NCBI GenBank assembly: GCA_049297395.1 | Contig: JBAQUG010000499.1 | Coordinates: 1 to 64,000, forward strand | Length of the DNA stretch: 64,000 nucleotides | From: GWF2-50-93 sp049297395 | GTDB taxonomy: Bacteria; Verrucomicrobiota; Lentisphaeria; Victivallales; GWF2-50-93 | Direction: 5' to 3' | In this document: one piece after another, positions 1 to 9,046 of the stretch | Layout of the letters: each line of letters begins with the position of its first letter | Numbering within the stretch: position 1 is the stretch's first letter | Translations under genes and position numbers: made by a program | Notes under the pieces: model-generated | Told to the model about the DNA's origin: nothing | What the model saw: only the letters and a program-made list of their open reading frames with translations | Databases searched by the model: none

Positions 1-45
1 GTTGCCTGTCCCGGCCGGGATAGGGGAATTGGGCATATTTTGTTA

Positions 46-103
46 AAGTATGCCACTTTCGCCGAAAGTGGCTCGAGGCTCTTTCGGCGAAAGAGCCATA
101 CTT
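46..103. repeat. Large imperfect palindrome
   Basis: Two hairpins, each with a 9-bp stem and 3-nt loop (52-72 and 77-97), are nested in a longer near-palindrome centred on CTCGAG. The outer arms are AAGTATG and CATACTT. It lies upstream of the GH65 fusion gene and begins a stretch of repeats (1-280) that holds no gene. It could be a REP-like element or fold as a cruciform; no function can be assigned. Confidence 0.75.
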
Positions 104-128
104 GATTGCATTAAATAAGGCTGATACG

Positions 129-145
129 CCCAGCTTAACGCTTAC
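129..145. repeat. Copy of the terminal repeat of the 54.9-kb element
   Basis: The sequence CCCAGCTTAACGCTTAC matches 16 of 17 bases of the right-hand terminal repeat found at 55121-55137. This suggests that the window opens inside or next to another member of the same short palindromic family. Confidence 0.6.
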
Positions 146-158
146 AAAAATGCGTATA

Positions 159-220
159 GTAAGGCAGGCTTTCCAGCCTGCTTCTTGAAATGGAATAACA
201 GGCTGGAAAGCCTGTCTTAC
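159..220. repeat. Inverted repeat, 22-bp arms
   Basis: Arms at 159-180 and 199-220 are inverted copies with one mismatch, separated by 18 nt. The core is CAGGCTGGAAAGCCTG. The repeat ends about 60 nt before the likely start codon of the GH65 fusion gene, so it would lie in its leader or promoter region. A TTG inside it at 185 could extend the reading frame upstream, but the repeat makes that unlikely. Confidence 0.75.
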
Positions 221-280
221 TTTAGCAGATTTGGCAATTATGAGATTGGATTAAACAATTACAATAAGGATTGCATTAAG

Positions 281-3200
281 ATGAAAGACAAAATGGCTAA
301 ATTCCGGCTGGCGTCCATCGAACCATGGAGCGTCACAGAAGAAACGTTCAGACCTGAAATGAGCATGATCGGCGAGTCGATATTCACACTTGCCAACGAG
401 TACATGGGGACCCGCGGCAATTTCGAGGAAGGCTACGGCGGCCAGACAATGCCCGGCTGCTACATCGGAGGAATCTATGTGAGGGAGAAGGAGATCTATG
501 CCTGGAAACGCGCATGCCATCCCACTTATTCCCATTGCATCGTGAATACTGTCAACTGGCTGGACATAGGCGTGGAAGTAGGAGGGGAAACCTTCCGCCT
601 GGACACCGCCAGGACCAGCGGCTACCGACGTTCATTGGATATGAAGGAGGGAATCCTCTCCCGTCAGCTGGTGTTCAAGACGAAGGACGGATCTGAGACT
701 GCCTTGACATGGGAACGTCTGGTCAGCCATGCCGACAACCACATCGGCGCAATCCGTTTCACCTTGACGGCCATCAACCACAGCAAGCCTGTGAAGATCA
801 CCATGGCCCTTGACGGAACAAAGGAAAATCATTCATCATACACGGCCCGCACCCATACCCGCATGATGGAGCAGGGCAAGGCAAAGGATGATCTGTTCCT
901 GCTTACCAACATAATGACCACCGGCCAGTACACGATGCACCGCATGCATGTTGATTTCCCTGAGGTGAAGGGGCTTTCCACTTCCGTCGAAGCGGTCGAC
1001 AAAAGGGTTGCGATCATCGCAAGTTTCACGCCGGAGAAGGGCAAGAAGCTGGTGTTTGACAAGATTGTCTCGGTCTGGACAAGCCGTGAAGCCGGTTATC
1101 CGCACGGACTGATTCCGCGCAGCCAGGAGAACGATGTCTCAGATCCCGTGAAGGAAAAGAAGATAGTTGCCTTCCTCAAGCCGAAAAGCCTTGATCATCT
1201 GAAAGGCTACCGCAACAATTCATTTGACAGGGTGAAGAAGGAGCACGTTGCGAAAGTCGCACACATGTGGGACAATTGCGACGTGGAGATCGATGGAGAT
1301 GCCGCCGCCCAGCAGGGAATCCGCTATACGATGTTCGAGATGCTTTCGAACTACCGCGGCGAAGATCCGAATCTGAACATCGGACCGAAGGGCTACTCAA
1401 GCGAAAAGTACTGTGGCCGCACGTTCTGGGATTCGGAAAGCTATTGTTTCCCGTTCTATCTGTTCACCAATCCGAAAGCGACCAGGAATCTGATGGAATA
1501 CCGATACAACACCCTCGAACCCGCCAAGGAACAGGCGAAGGCATTTGGATATGACGGTGCGATGTATCCCTGGACCACTCTCGACGGTTCCGAAGAGACG
1601 GGCATGTGCTGGGAATACTGGATGGGCGAGATCCACATTAATGCCATCGTAGGCTATGCGATGTGGCTGTATGCGCATATAACCGGTGACAAATCCTATC
1701 TGTACGAGAGAGGAATCGAGGTGCTGATAGAGCAATGCCGTTACTGGGACGGACGCAGCGCCTTCATCCCATACAGGGGAGGATATGCGATCAACCGCGT
1801 GACAGGTCCCAGCGAATTCGGCCAGGCAGTGAACAACAACTGGTACACCAATTTCATGGCCAAATGGCTTCTGGAATATACCGTTGACTTGATGAAGGAA
1901 ATGAAGACAGCGGCGCCTGACAAGCTGAAGGCGGTTGTCAAACGCACCGGTTTCAATGAATCCGAATCAGAGAAGTGGGTGGAGATCGCCGCCAAGATGA
2001 TCCTGCCCTATGAGAAGGATATGGATGTCTTCATCGAACAGGACAATTACATGTCGCTGAATCCGTTCGCGCGTGAGACATTGGACCGCGACCGCGACAT
2101 CCCGATCGAGGACAAGTGGCCGATCGAGCGCACGCAGAAGACGCAGTTCTCCAAGCAGCCGGACGTCCTTCTCGGAATCTTCCTGCAGAGGCACAAGTTC
2201 TCGCTTGAAGAAAAGAAGAAAAACTACCGCTTCTATGAACAGCGCTGCGTGCATACCTCCTCCCTTTCTCCGGCGATCCATTCGATACTCGCCTCCGAAG
2301 TGGGCCGTTATAACCAGGCCTATTCATATTACCTCTGGGGCTCACGGCTTGACCTGGATAATTTCAACAACAACACCAATGAAGGACTGCACATCTCCTC
2401 CATGGCAGGTTCGTGGATGAACATCATCTTCGGGTTCGGAGGAATGATCTACACGGGCGATATCCTCTCCTTCTCGCCGATACTGCCTCAGGAATGGAAG
2501 AGGTACTCCTTCAAGTTCGTCTACCGTGAAAATGTGATAAAGGTGAATGTAGACAATAAACAGGTCACCATGCAGCTGATGGCGGGCGACAAGCTGAAGG
2601 TCAAAGTTTACGGAAAGGAGATCGGGCTTTCCAAGATACCGGTTTCCGTTCCGCTTCTGCCTGAATATGTCAACCGCCCGCATCCCAAGGCAATATTGTT
2701 TGATCTTGACGGTGTCGTCGTGGACACCGCCAAGTTCCACTATCTTGCCTGGAAGGAAGTCGCTGACGAGGAGAAGATCTATTTTGACAGGCACATCAAC
2801 GAGAGGCTGAAGGGAGTCAGCCGCATGGAGAGCCTCGATATAATCCTGGAACGCGCGGAACGCAAATACAGCCAGGCGGAAAAGGAAAAGATCGCCGAAA
2901 AGAAAAATGCCATCTACGTGAAAATGCTCCATACTCTGACTGAAAAGGACATATTGCCAGGGGTAAACCACTTCCTGGACCAGCTGCATGAGGCGAAAAT
3001 GAAGACCGCGATAGTTTCCGCCAGCAAGAACACAGATTTCATACTCGAACAGATTGGAATTAAAAAACGCTTCGACGTCCTAGTCACCGGCAATGATACA
3101 AAGAAGTCAAAGCCGGATCCTGAAGGAATGCTTCTCGCCGCGAAAAGGCTGGGAGTCAAACCGTCCGAGTGCGTCGTGATAGAAGATGCCGCTGCCGGAG

Positions 3201-3328
3201 TGGAAGCCGCCGCCGCCGCCGGAATGCGCAGCCTGGGCATCGGCGACAAGACGCTGCTCCACGTTGCGGATTACGCAATCCCATGCACGAAATATCTGGA
3301 CATGGAAAAAGTGCAGGCTCTATATTAA
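281..3328 (+). CDS. GH65 disaccharide phosphorylase fused to beta-phosphoglucomutase (HAD)
   Basis: The N-terminal ~790 residues look like a glycoside hydrolase family 65 phosphorylase, which cleaves an alpha-glucoside with phosphate to give beta-glucose 1-phosphate. The expected catalytic acid is Glu450 in WMGEIH. The C-terminal ~210 residues are a HAD-fold beta-phosphoglucomutase with DLDGV at 808-812 and a KSKPDPEG motif. The fusion would pass beta-G1P directly to the mutase, giving glucose 6-phosphate for glycolysis. No signal peptide is seen, so it is presumably cytoplasmic. I chose the ATG at 281 because AAGGA lies 10 nt upstream and homology begins there. The exact disaccharide (kojibiose, trehalose, maltose, nigerose) cannot be read from sequence. 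It is transcribed alone, convergent with the FAD oxidoreductase. Confidence 0.85.
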   Translation: MKDKMAKFRLASIEPWSVTEETFRPEMSMIGESIFTLANEYMGTRGNFEEGYGGQTMPGCYIGGIYVREKEIYAWKRACHPTYSHCIVNTVNWLDIGVEVGGETFRLDTARTSGYRRSLDMKEGILSRQLVFKTKDGSETALTWERLVSHADNHIGAIRFTLTAINHSKPVKITMALDGTKENHSSYTARTHTRMMEQGKAKDDLFLLTNIMTTGQYTMHRMHVDFPEVKGLSTSVEAVDKRVAIIASFTPEKGKKLVFDKIVSVWTSREAGYPHGLIPRSQENDVSDPVKEKKIVAFLKPKSLDHLKGYRNNSFDRVKKEHVAKVAHMWDNCDVEIDGDAAAQQGIRYTMFEMLSNYRGEDPNLNIGPKGYSSEKYCGRTFWDSESYCFPFYLFTNPKATRNLMEYRYNTLEPAKEQAKAFGYDGAMYPWTTLDGSEETGMCWEYWMGEIHINAIVGYAMWLYAHITGDKSYLYERGIEVLIEQCRYWDGRSAFIPYRGGYAINRVTGPSEFGQAVNNNWYTNFMAKWLLEYTVDLMKEMKTAAPDKLKAVVKRTGFNESESEKWVEIAAKMILPYEKDMDVFIEQDNYMSLNPFARETLDRDRDIPIEDKWPIERTQKTQFSKQPDVLLGIFLQRHKFSLEEKKKNYRFYEQRCVHTSSLSPAIHSILASEVGRYNQAYSYYLWGSRLDLDNFNNNTNEGLHISSMAGSWMNIIFGFGGMIYTGDILSFSPILPQEWKRYSFKFVYRENVIKVNVDNKQVTMQLMAGDKLKVKVYGKEIGLSKIPVSVPLLPEYVNRPHPKAILFDLDGVVVDTAKFHYLAWKEVADEEKIYFDRHINERLKGVSRMESLDIILERAERKYSQAEKEKIAEKKNAIYVKMLHTLTEKDILPGVNHFLDQLHEAKMKTAIVSASKNTDFILEQIGIKKRFDVLVTGNDTKKSKPDPEGMLLAAKRLGVKPSECVVIEDAAAGVEAAAAAGMRSLGIGDKTLLHVADYAIPCTKYLDMEKVQALY

Positions 3329-3342
3329 GGATGGATTTGCCC

Positions 3343-3459
3343 GGAACGCCGGCAACTTGCCGGCTCGGTTGAACAGATGCCACCAGGTTGGTGGCGTTCC
3401 AGGAAGAATTCCTGTGATCGACCCAGGAAAGACTGAGGGATTAAGCCCTCCTTTATTTT
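3343..3459 (+). terminator. Run of four hairpins ending in a terminator
   Basis: Successive stems lie at 3348-3364 (GCCGGC arms), 3379-3395 (GCCACC/GGTGGC), 3400-3414 (CAGGAA/TTCCTG) and 3435-3450 (GAGGG/CCCTC). The last is followed by CTTTATTTT and reads as a Rho-independent terminator for the GH65 fusion gene. GGAACGCC at 3343-3350 can also pair with GGCGTTCC at 3393-3400, enclosing the first two stems. This could be a palindromic element or a structured 3' RNA. A further inverted pair at 3515-3546 abuts the end of the next gene. Confidence 0.55.
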
Positions 3460-3547
3460 AGAACTCAATTCTATTTCGAGACAATTTGTAAAATAAGACA
3501 CAACTAAAGTTGTGAACTCCTACAAACTGTGTTTCAATAGTTTGTGT

Positions 3548-4945
3548 TCACGGCTTCAGCGTGTCCTGGTGTTTTAGATGTGCTTTTAGTCTGCCAACAT
3601 CGATATTCTTAAAATTACAGGATCCGTCCAGTGCCAGCTTTGCGGCGGTTCCTGCGGCCTGTCCCAGCTGCATCATCGTGCGTGAAAGACGGCAGCTTGA
3701 CGCGGCAATGCTGGAAAAACCGGCAATGCGCCCGGCAACCAGCAAGTTGGAGAATCCTTTGGGAATCAGGCAGCGGTAGGGTATACCATATGGTTCATGC
3801 AGTTCTCCGGATTTGCGACCCTCCGCGCCATGGCTGTCCATCATGTGGTCTGACAGGGCAATAATATCCTGATGCCGCTGTTTGCTTATTCCCTGGAGCA
3901 GGTCGTTCTCATTCAGCATGTATTCGCAGCATGTCCGGAATGTCTCCCTGACTCCGATACGGGGCGCAATTGATTTCATTTGGTAACGTCTGAATTCAGG
4001 GTATGAAGTCTGAAGATAATGCCAATACGCCTTCACGCGGCGGGTGCATTCGGTGTAGGCCGCCGTCTCACCCAGTTCAAGATACTCGGAGCCGCTCATT
4101 GTCGGCAGCATGTTGCAGTTCCTGTCTCCGTTCGGATATTCGACACATGACATGCCTGGATACTGCTCCGACCACCAGCAGTCGGCGGGAATGTTCCCAG
4201 GAAGCTCCTCGATGGCATCGTGCCCTGAAGGAGATATGCGGAATATCAAAGTCACGCCATTCCATCTTCCCAGCGGTTTTTCCGGCGCGTCAGGCTCATT
4301 GAAAAGCGATTTGGGATCTTCTCCGCTCAATAGTTCGATGCCTGCCGCCTTTGCCATGACTCCGCAGGAATCTATCCAGAGATCAGCCGTGATGATTTGT
4401 CCATCTGACAGGACAATAGACTCGACTTCGCCGGATGATATTTTTCTGATTTCATTCAAACATGAGTTCAGAAGTATCCGGCAGTGTCCGGATGAATCGA
4501 GCATTTCCCTGACAACCATGTCAAATGCGGCTGGTTCGAAAACTATCCCATGCCATTGATTGCGGCAGCGTTCAGCATCATCAATCAAGCCCCGGGTTCC
4601 GCTCCGCAGCAAAGTGTCGGAATATTCTTTTGATGGATCGATCAAGGATTCTCCTCCAGGAAATGGAGGAGTGTTATGATTGGGGTGGCAGCAATGACGG
4701 CCCATGGAATAAATTCCAACGGCGTGCGGAATCTGCTGGAGTCTTGAAAATATCTCAAATGGTATGCCTGTTGCTCCGGCGACAGGTTCCCAGCAGTTTA
4801 CACCGGCAACGGTGGAGTTTCCTCCCAGCATCGCCTCCCTTTCAACGATAACGGTGTCAACGCCCAGTCGAGATGCGGCCAACGCGGAGCCGACTCCAGC
4901 GCTTCCGCCTCCGACCACGCACAGCTGGCATTTTATTTCAGGCAT
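3548..4945 (-). CDS. FAD-dependent oxidoreductase (FAD_oxidored type)
   Basis: The protein (465 residues) opens with a Rossmann dinucleotide fold, GGGSAG at 12-17, followed by the acidic end of strand 2 (VIVERE) and a GGNST loop typical of flavoproteins of the PF12831 group. A second conserved block near the C-terminus (LLVAGRIAGFSSIA) resembles the flavin-closing motif of this group. No signal peptide is evident. It lies 269 nt downstream of the beta-propeller gene on the same strand, so it may end the SDR operon or be separate. The substrate is unknown; in glycan loci this family may oxidise sugars or related polyols, but that is inference. Confidence 0.75.
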   Translation of the reverse strand: MPEIKCQLCVVGGGSAGVGSALAASRLGVDTVIVEREAMLGGNSTVAGVNCWEPVAGATGIPFEIFSRLQQIPHAVGIYSMGRHCCHPNHNTPPFPGGESLIDPSKEYSDTLLRSGTRGLIDDAERCRNQWHGIVFEPAAFDMVVREMLDSSGHCRILLNSCLNEIRKISSGEVESIVLSDGQIITADLWIDSCGVMAKAAGIELLSGEDPKSLFNEPDAPEKPLGRWNGVTLIFRISPSGHDAIEELPGNIPADCWWSEQYPGMSCVEYPNGDRNCNMLPTMSGSEYLELGETAAYTECTRRVKAYWHYLQTSYPEFRRYQMKSIAPRIGVRETFRTCCEYMLNENDLLQGISKQRHQDIIALSDHMMDSHGAEGRKSGELHEPYGIPYRCLIPKGFSNLLVAGRIAGFSSIAASSCRLSRTMMQLGQAAGTAAKLALDGSCNFKNIDVGRLKAHLKHQDTLKP

Positions 4946-5003
4946 GATTCAATCTCCTTTATAGTGTCTTTATTTCACACTTCCATGCTTTAAGCGTATA
5001 TAA

Positions 5004-5160
5004 AACTTGAAACTCGAAGCACGAAAACCGAAACAAGCTCGAAATAATGAAAACATCAATTCTTAAAACAATCTTTGAACCATTTGAAAATTCATTAATT
5101 CCCAGTTTGTTTCGAATTTCGATATTCGGATTTCGAGTTTGGGTTGCGGGCAGAGCCCGC
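5004..5160. repeat. Intergenic inverted-repeat element
   Basis: An A-rich arm with CTCGAAGCACGAA (about 5004-5045) is inverted at about 5105-5140 (TTCGATATTCGGATTTCGAG), with a hairpin GCGGGC-AGA-GCCCGC at 5146-5160 on the flank. The 269-nt gap between the two neighbouring genes holds nothing else recognisable. A truncated relative of the last hairpin occurs near 51645. Confidence 0.5.
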
Positions 5161-5214
5161 CTTAGTATAGGCGTTCCTCCAGGCATTTGCAATGAATTGG
5201 TTGCCAGCTATGAA

Positions 5215-6006
5215 TTATTCCATGATGATGTGCGTGGACGGATGCAGCAGGATGTTGCGATCCTGGTAAATCGCAACAAGTTCCTTGGCGGCATTAATCT
5301 CCACAAGGCGATCATAAGTGGAGTCGGAATAGACAATGTTGCCATTGTGCAGCACCGATATGCCGGCGATCCAGCCACGCTCCAACCTGCTGTCCGCAAC
5401 CATATCATACTGCCAGACTATTTCATCTTTTGTGTTGATTTGCACAATAAGTCCTGAAGAGCCGAGGCTGACCATCGTGGAACCATCCGGGAGAATGAGC
5501 GGCATATAGGGTGTTCCGGGCAGATCAACCTGATGAACGATCCTACCCAGCCAATCGCACTCAAGAAGTTTTTTGGCGCCATGTGCGGCAATCAGGACAT
5601 TGCCGTTGGCCTTCAACCGCAAAAGACGGAAGGCGTAGAGGTAGTCCTGCGGAGAAGAGGCTAGAGGAAAATCAAAGAAACGCACTGTCTTTCCATTAAG
5701 ATCTATTTCCCGGATTTCAGCTTTGGCAAAGTCGCCGGTCAGCACATTGCCGTTAAGCATTTTTTCACAGGAAAAAAGTCCAAGGCGCGGGTGAGTGTAA
5801 CGCCAGATTTCCTTGAAGTCCTGATCCAGTTCCACAATGGCATTATTGGCACTTAAAAGAATTCCTCCACCTGATAGCATTTGAAGGTCAAGCGGATATT
5901 CGATGTGAAATTCATGCAGTACCTGGCCTGATGCAGAAACGTGAACAACGCGATGCAGTCTCAGGTCGTGTTCAGCAACAATAAATTCTTTCTTAAATGG
6001 CTTCAT
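5215..6006 (-). CDS. Beta-propeller (PQQ/NHL-like) protein, cytoplasmic
   Basis: The 263-residue protein consists of repeated beta-strand units of about 40 residues (for example VELDQDFKEIWRY, REIDLNGKTVRFF, VQINTKDEIVWQY), each ending in an aromatic-rich strand, as in PQQ or NHL propellers. There is no signal peptide. It starts 17 nt after the stop of the sugar isomerase-like gene, so the two are co-transcribed. It may be a sugar-acid lyase-like or scaffolding propeller; no catalytic motif can be identified. Confidence 0.6.
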   Translation of the reverse strand: MKPFKKEFIVAEHDLRLHRVVHVSASGQVLHEFHIEYPLDLQMLSGGGILLSANNAIVELDQDFKEIWRYTHPRLGLFSCEKMLNGNVLTGDFAKAEIREIDLNGKTVRFFDFPLASSPQDYLYAFRLLRLKANGNVLIAAHGAKKLLECDWLGRIVHQVDLPGTPYMPLILPDGSTMVSLGSSGLIVQINTKDEIVWQYDMVADSRLERGWIAGISVLHNGNIVYSDSTYDRLVEINAAKELVAIYQDRNILLHPSTHIIME

Positions 6007-6023
6007 CCCATATCCTTTTTAAC

Positions 6024-6875
6024 TTACTCAAGCACGATATTTCCCAAGGCATTGCGCAGGTAGGCCAGGCTCCGGGCGATGCCTTCCTGCACATCGTTGA
6101 CCGGCTCATATTCAATAAGATATATGCCGTCATATTTCATTTTTGGAAGGAGCGTGGCGTAATCCAGATCGTCATCGCCTGGCGCGGCCGCCGTCCAGCC
6201 GCCGTTTTGGCGTTTCCAATCCTTCAGGTGGCAATATGTGATACGGTCATTGATGATATCCAGGCAGAGGGCGACATCGTTAGGAGCTGCCGCCTTTATG
6301 TTGCCAGGATCAAAGTTAAACCCTATCTGGCCTGGAAGGCTGTCCATAAGGCGTTGAAGAGCGGCACGATCTGTTGTTACAGTTGATTCATGGAAGGCAA
6401 CACCTTCACGCATGGTTATACGTCCGTGCGTCTCGATGGCCGCAGTGATACCAACTTCAGCGCATACCTCTGCGCAACGACTGAACGCTGCGAGCATCTG
6501 CCGCCATGTCTCCTCTGTTGTTTCCGAAAGCGGCATGAAACCGGCAAAGAGACGAGCCTGGCTTGCACCCAGTTTTGCGACTAGGCGAAGCTGCCGTGTT
6601 ACAGACGTGAGCATGCGGTCATGATCGCCGGGAGAAGACAAGGTGAAATCGTTTTCGATACAGCAAAATGGAGTGGTAATTCCATATGAATCGCCCATTT
6701 TCCGGAAGTCGGCGATTTCTGCTTCCGTCATCTTTTCCGGAAGACGGCCAATCTGCCCGCCTCCGATACCTATCTCCATGGTTTTAAAACCGAAAGCACG
6801 GCAAAGATTAAAATGTTCCTCCATTGGGAGATTCCTAAATCCCCACTCGCCACAGCCGATTTTAAATGTTCTCAT
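6024..6875 (-). CDS. Sugar phosphate isomerase/epimerase-like TIM barrel
   Basis: The 283-residue protein fits the xylose isomerase-like (AP endonuclease 2) TIM-barrel superfamily. Metal-ligand candidates occur in the expected places: the Glu of MEIGIGG near the start, AIETHG, FDPGN, a YCHLKD block, and IEYEP near the end. Family members interconvert keto sugars, inositols or uronates. It lies in the operon SDR - isomerase - propeller, 45 nt after the SDR stop, which suggests a sugar oxidation/isomerisation route. The substrate is not predictable. Confidence 0.8.
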   Translation of the reverse strand: MRTFKIGCGEWGFRNLPMEEHFNLCRAFGFKTMEIGIGGGQIGRLPEKMTEAEIADFRKMGDSYGITTPFCCIENDFTLSSPGDHDRMLTSVTRQLRLVAKLGASQARLFAGFMPLSETTEETWRQMLAAFSRCAEVCAEVGITAAIETHGRITMREGVAFHESTVTTDRAALQRLMDSLPGQIGFNFDPGNIKAAAPNDVALCLDIINDRITYCHLKDWKRQNGGWTAAAPGDDDLDYATLLPKMKYDGIYLIEYEPVNDVQEGIARSLAYLRNALGNIVLE

Positions 6876-6920
6876 GAATTACCCTGTTTTAAATAAAGCA
6901 AATCCTTAATCGCCACTTGT

Positions 6921-7649
6921 TTAGAACGGAACAACATCCTGTTCCATGCCGTAGACGACAATTTCCGGGACAGCCGCACCTTTGCTCATGAACACTATGC
7001 CATGGGCGGCCTCGGCAATATGCTCCGGACGCAAGGCGTTTTCCTCATTCCATCCGAAATTGTTTATTCCGGCGTTTTTCTGGAATCCGGTGTTTGAACC
7101 GCCGGGGACAATAACCGACACTGCGATATTAAACGGGCGAAGCTCCGCGTGAAGACAGCGGCTGAACATGGAAAGCCCGGCTTTCGACGCGGAGTAGACG
7201 CTCCACTGCGGCCATGCGAACTTCGCACATGCGCTGGTCAGATTGATTACAAGCCCTCCCTTCTGCTTTTTCATCTGGGGGACAATGGCCCTGCAGGAAT
7301 TGATCACGCTGGTCAGGTTAAGATCCAAAATCTGACGGACAGAAGCTTCGTCCATATCTTCTATCGGGCCGATTTTCACGCCGCCACCGGCATTGTTGAT
7401 CAGCACGTCAATCCTGCCGAACTTCTTGACAGTCTCAGCCAATACTGAGTCAAACGCGCCTGACTTTGTCACATCAGCGCTGATCGCGATTGCCTTTCCT
7501 CCGAGCTTTTCAACTTTCTTCACAAGTTCCGTGAGTTTTTCCTTGCCTCTGGCGACCAGCGCAAGGCTGCATCCGGACCGTGCAAACTTTTCCGCCATCG
7601 CCAGGCCGAAGCCCGACGTGGCGCCCGTGATGACAATAACTTTGCTCAT
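6921..7649 (-). CDS. Short-chain dehydrogenase/reductase (SDR)
   Basis: This is a classical NAD(P)-dependent SDR of 242 residues. The cofactor motif TGATSGFG spans 8-15, NNAG spans 85-88, and the catalytic set is Asn111, Ser139, Tyr152 and Lys156 (YSASK). No signal peptide is seen. It is the first gene of a minus-strand operon with the isomerase-like and propeller genes. Translation starts at an ATG preceded by AGGAGGT. The substrate is probably a sugar or polyol, inferred only from its neighbours. Confidence 0.88.
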   Translation of the reverse strand: MSKVIVITGATSGFGLAMAEKFARSGCSLALVARGKEKLTELVKKVEKLGGKAIAISADVTKSGAFDSVLAETVKKFGRIDVLINNAGGGVKIGPIEDMDEASVRQILDLNLTSVINSCRAIVPQMKKQKGGLVINLTSACAKFAWPQWSVYSASKAGLSMFSRCLHAELRPFNIAVSVIVPGGSNTGFQKNAGINNFGWNEENALRPEHIAEAAHGIVFMSKGAAVPEIVVYGMEQDVVPF

Positions 7650-7681
7650 AAAGTGACCTCCTAAAATAGTTTATATATAGA

Positions 7682-7710
7682 ATTATATACCATATATCAA
7701 CTATTGTCAA
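7682..7710 (-). promoter_or_regulatory. Consensus sigma70 promoter for the SDR operon
   Basis: On the minus strand TTGACA (7705-7710) and TATAAT (7682-7687) are separated by 17 bp, a perfect match to the housekeeping consensus. It lies 33 nt upstream of the SDR start codon. Confidence 0.8.
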
Positions 7711-7756
7711 GAGTCAATATTAGAAAAAAACAGTGGTTTTTCTGGACATTCCCCGT

Positions 7757-7781
7757 CCCCTGCCAGCTTGCCTGGCAGGGG
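7757..7781. repeat. Hairpin, 10-bp stem, shared with the 54.9-kb element
   Basis: CCCCTGCCAG pairs with CTGGCAGGGG around a 5-nt loop. The same hairpin occurs at 54945-54967. It lies between the end of the URO-D gene and the SDR promoter, so it could help end transcription of the URO-D operon. Confidence 0.6.
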
Positions 7782-7858
7782 ATTGTAAACCCTCTGTTGA
7801 CGGTGGATCTCGATTGCACAGAAAATGCGTATATGTAGATAGGCCTTAGAGGTTCACT

Positions 7859-9010
7859 TTATCGAAGCGGATATCTGCCATATTCCCTTACAGTGTCTAT
7901 GACAGCTTTCAGATTATTGAGCGGAGCGCGCCCGCAGGGGAGTATCACCATGAAATTGTCTCCGGGGATGACTTCCCGCAACATCTCCTGCACTGTTTTT
8001 GAAATCTCAGCGGGCGTTTTCGAGAGGAGGACAGGAGGATCAACCCTGGCCATGATTGCAATCTCCCTGCCGAATATTTCCTTTGCCAGTTTCAACGGCG
8101 TATTGCCTGTCTGCGGAGGGCACAGGCAATGTATGGCGTCCACGCCGGTTTCCTTTATAAGCGGCAGGAACTCCCTTATGTGTCCGCACATATGCAGCAT
8201 CAGGATCTTGCCGTGGGCGTGGCATATCTGCGCGTACTTCGTCAGGACAGGGACGGAGTATTTCCTGAAGAGCAGCGGGGATACGAGATTTGTATCCAGA
8301 TCTTCTGTGCATCTCATGACTTCTATGTTTGTCCGTGCCGCCTTCTCATACCATTCATAGTTTTTTTCGGCCATGACATCCATCAGGCTTTCAACTTCTC
8401 CGGCATGATCCATAAGATCATACACAGTCCTTTCCAGGCCCGCTGAATGGGATACCAGTCCATAGAAAGGAGAGGATGGCCCGCTCAGCACGGCTGCTCC
8501 GCCGTCTCCAACCAGCGCCATGTTCCTGTCTATTTCATTGGAATCAAATTCAAACTTTGTGTTCCTGCATACGTACTCAAGAATATTATAATCGCCCGGC
8601 TCCTTGATCACATGTTCTATATCCGTCCCAATACTCATGTCCGGGGGATACGAGAGGTCCGGAGGAGTGCCGGGATATCTGGGCGTAGGGACAATGACTT
8701 CCTTGTTTTTCCCGGTCAGACGGCCCAGAGGGGTTTCATATTCGGTCTGGACAAGATCCTCATGCCTGACGTTCCTTATTATGACCTGGTCGCCGTATAT
8801 TGTCTTTGAGCCTCCTATCTCATATAGCAAATCGCCGCCCAGATACCTGCTTATCGCCAATCTGTCAATCGGCTCTTTCAACAGGTACACCGGCAGCTGT
8901 CCGGGGATATTGTTGAGGTTCGCAATATGCGGGGCGCACGGTATCCATTCAGGTTCCTTGTGTTTCAGCACCGCCAGTAGATTCTCCCTGGGAGTCATGA
9001 AATTCTTCAT
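7859..9010 (-). CDS. URO-D-like methyltransferase, MtaA/MtbA type
   Basis: The 383-residue protein has the uroporphyrinogen decarboxylase TIM-barrel fold. It carries HMCG (in LMLHMCGHI) and a later LPCGR block, matching the His-x-Cys...Cys zinc site of methylcobalamin:coenzyme M methyltransferases rather than the arginine-rich start of HemE. The family moves methyl groups between a corrinoid protein and a thiol or other acceptor. It starts 36 nt after the stop of the toroid-like gene, so the two form an operon divergent from the PocR-AraC regulator. No corrinoid protein is encoded nearby, which leaves its partner unknown. Confidence 0.8.
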   Translation of the reverse strand: MKNFMTPRENLLAVLKHKEPEWIPCAPHIANLNNIPGQLPVYLLKEPIDRLAISRYLGGDLLYEIGGSKTIYGDQVIIRNVRHEDLVQTEYETPLGRLTGKNKEVIVPTPRYPGTPPDLSYPPDMSIGTDIEHVIKEPGDYNILEYVCRNTKFEFDSNEIDRNMALVGDGGAAVLSGPSSPFYGLVSHSAGLERTVYDLMDHAGEVESLMDVMAEKNYEWYEKAARTNIEVMRCTEDLDTNLVSPLLFRKYSVPVLTKYAQICHAHGKILMLHMCGHIREFLPLIKETGVDAIHCLCPPQTGNTPLKLAKEIFGREIAIMARVDPPVLLSKTPAEISKTVQEMLREVIPGDNFMVILPCGRAPLNNLKAVIDTVREYGRYPLR

Positions 9011-9046
9011 AAGAAATTCCTTTTTGTAAAATCGCAGCCTATGAAA

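Noticed and set aside
185..280. Extended start (TTG at 185) of the GH65 fusion gene
   Set aside because: The extra 32 codons lie in an inverted repeat, have no ribosome site, and GH65 homology starts after the ATG at 281.
1397..1735. Antisense open frame of 112 codons in the GH65 domain
   Set aside because: It lies opposite the catalytic region; composition is that of a codon-shadow and no start signal is present.
2342..2989. Long minus-strand open frame (215 codons) opposite the GH65-HAD gene
   Set aside because: It is antisense to a clearly conserved domain junction, has no ribosome site or recognisable motif, and similar shadow frames accompany most GC-rich genes here.
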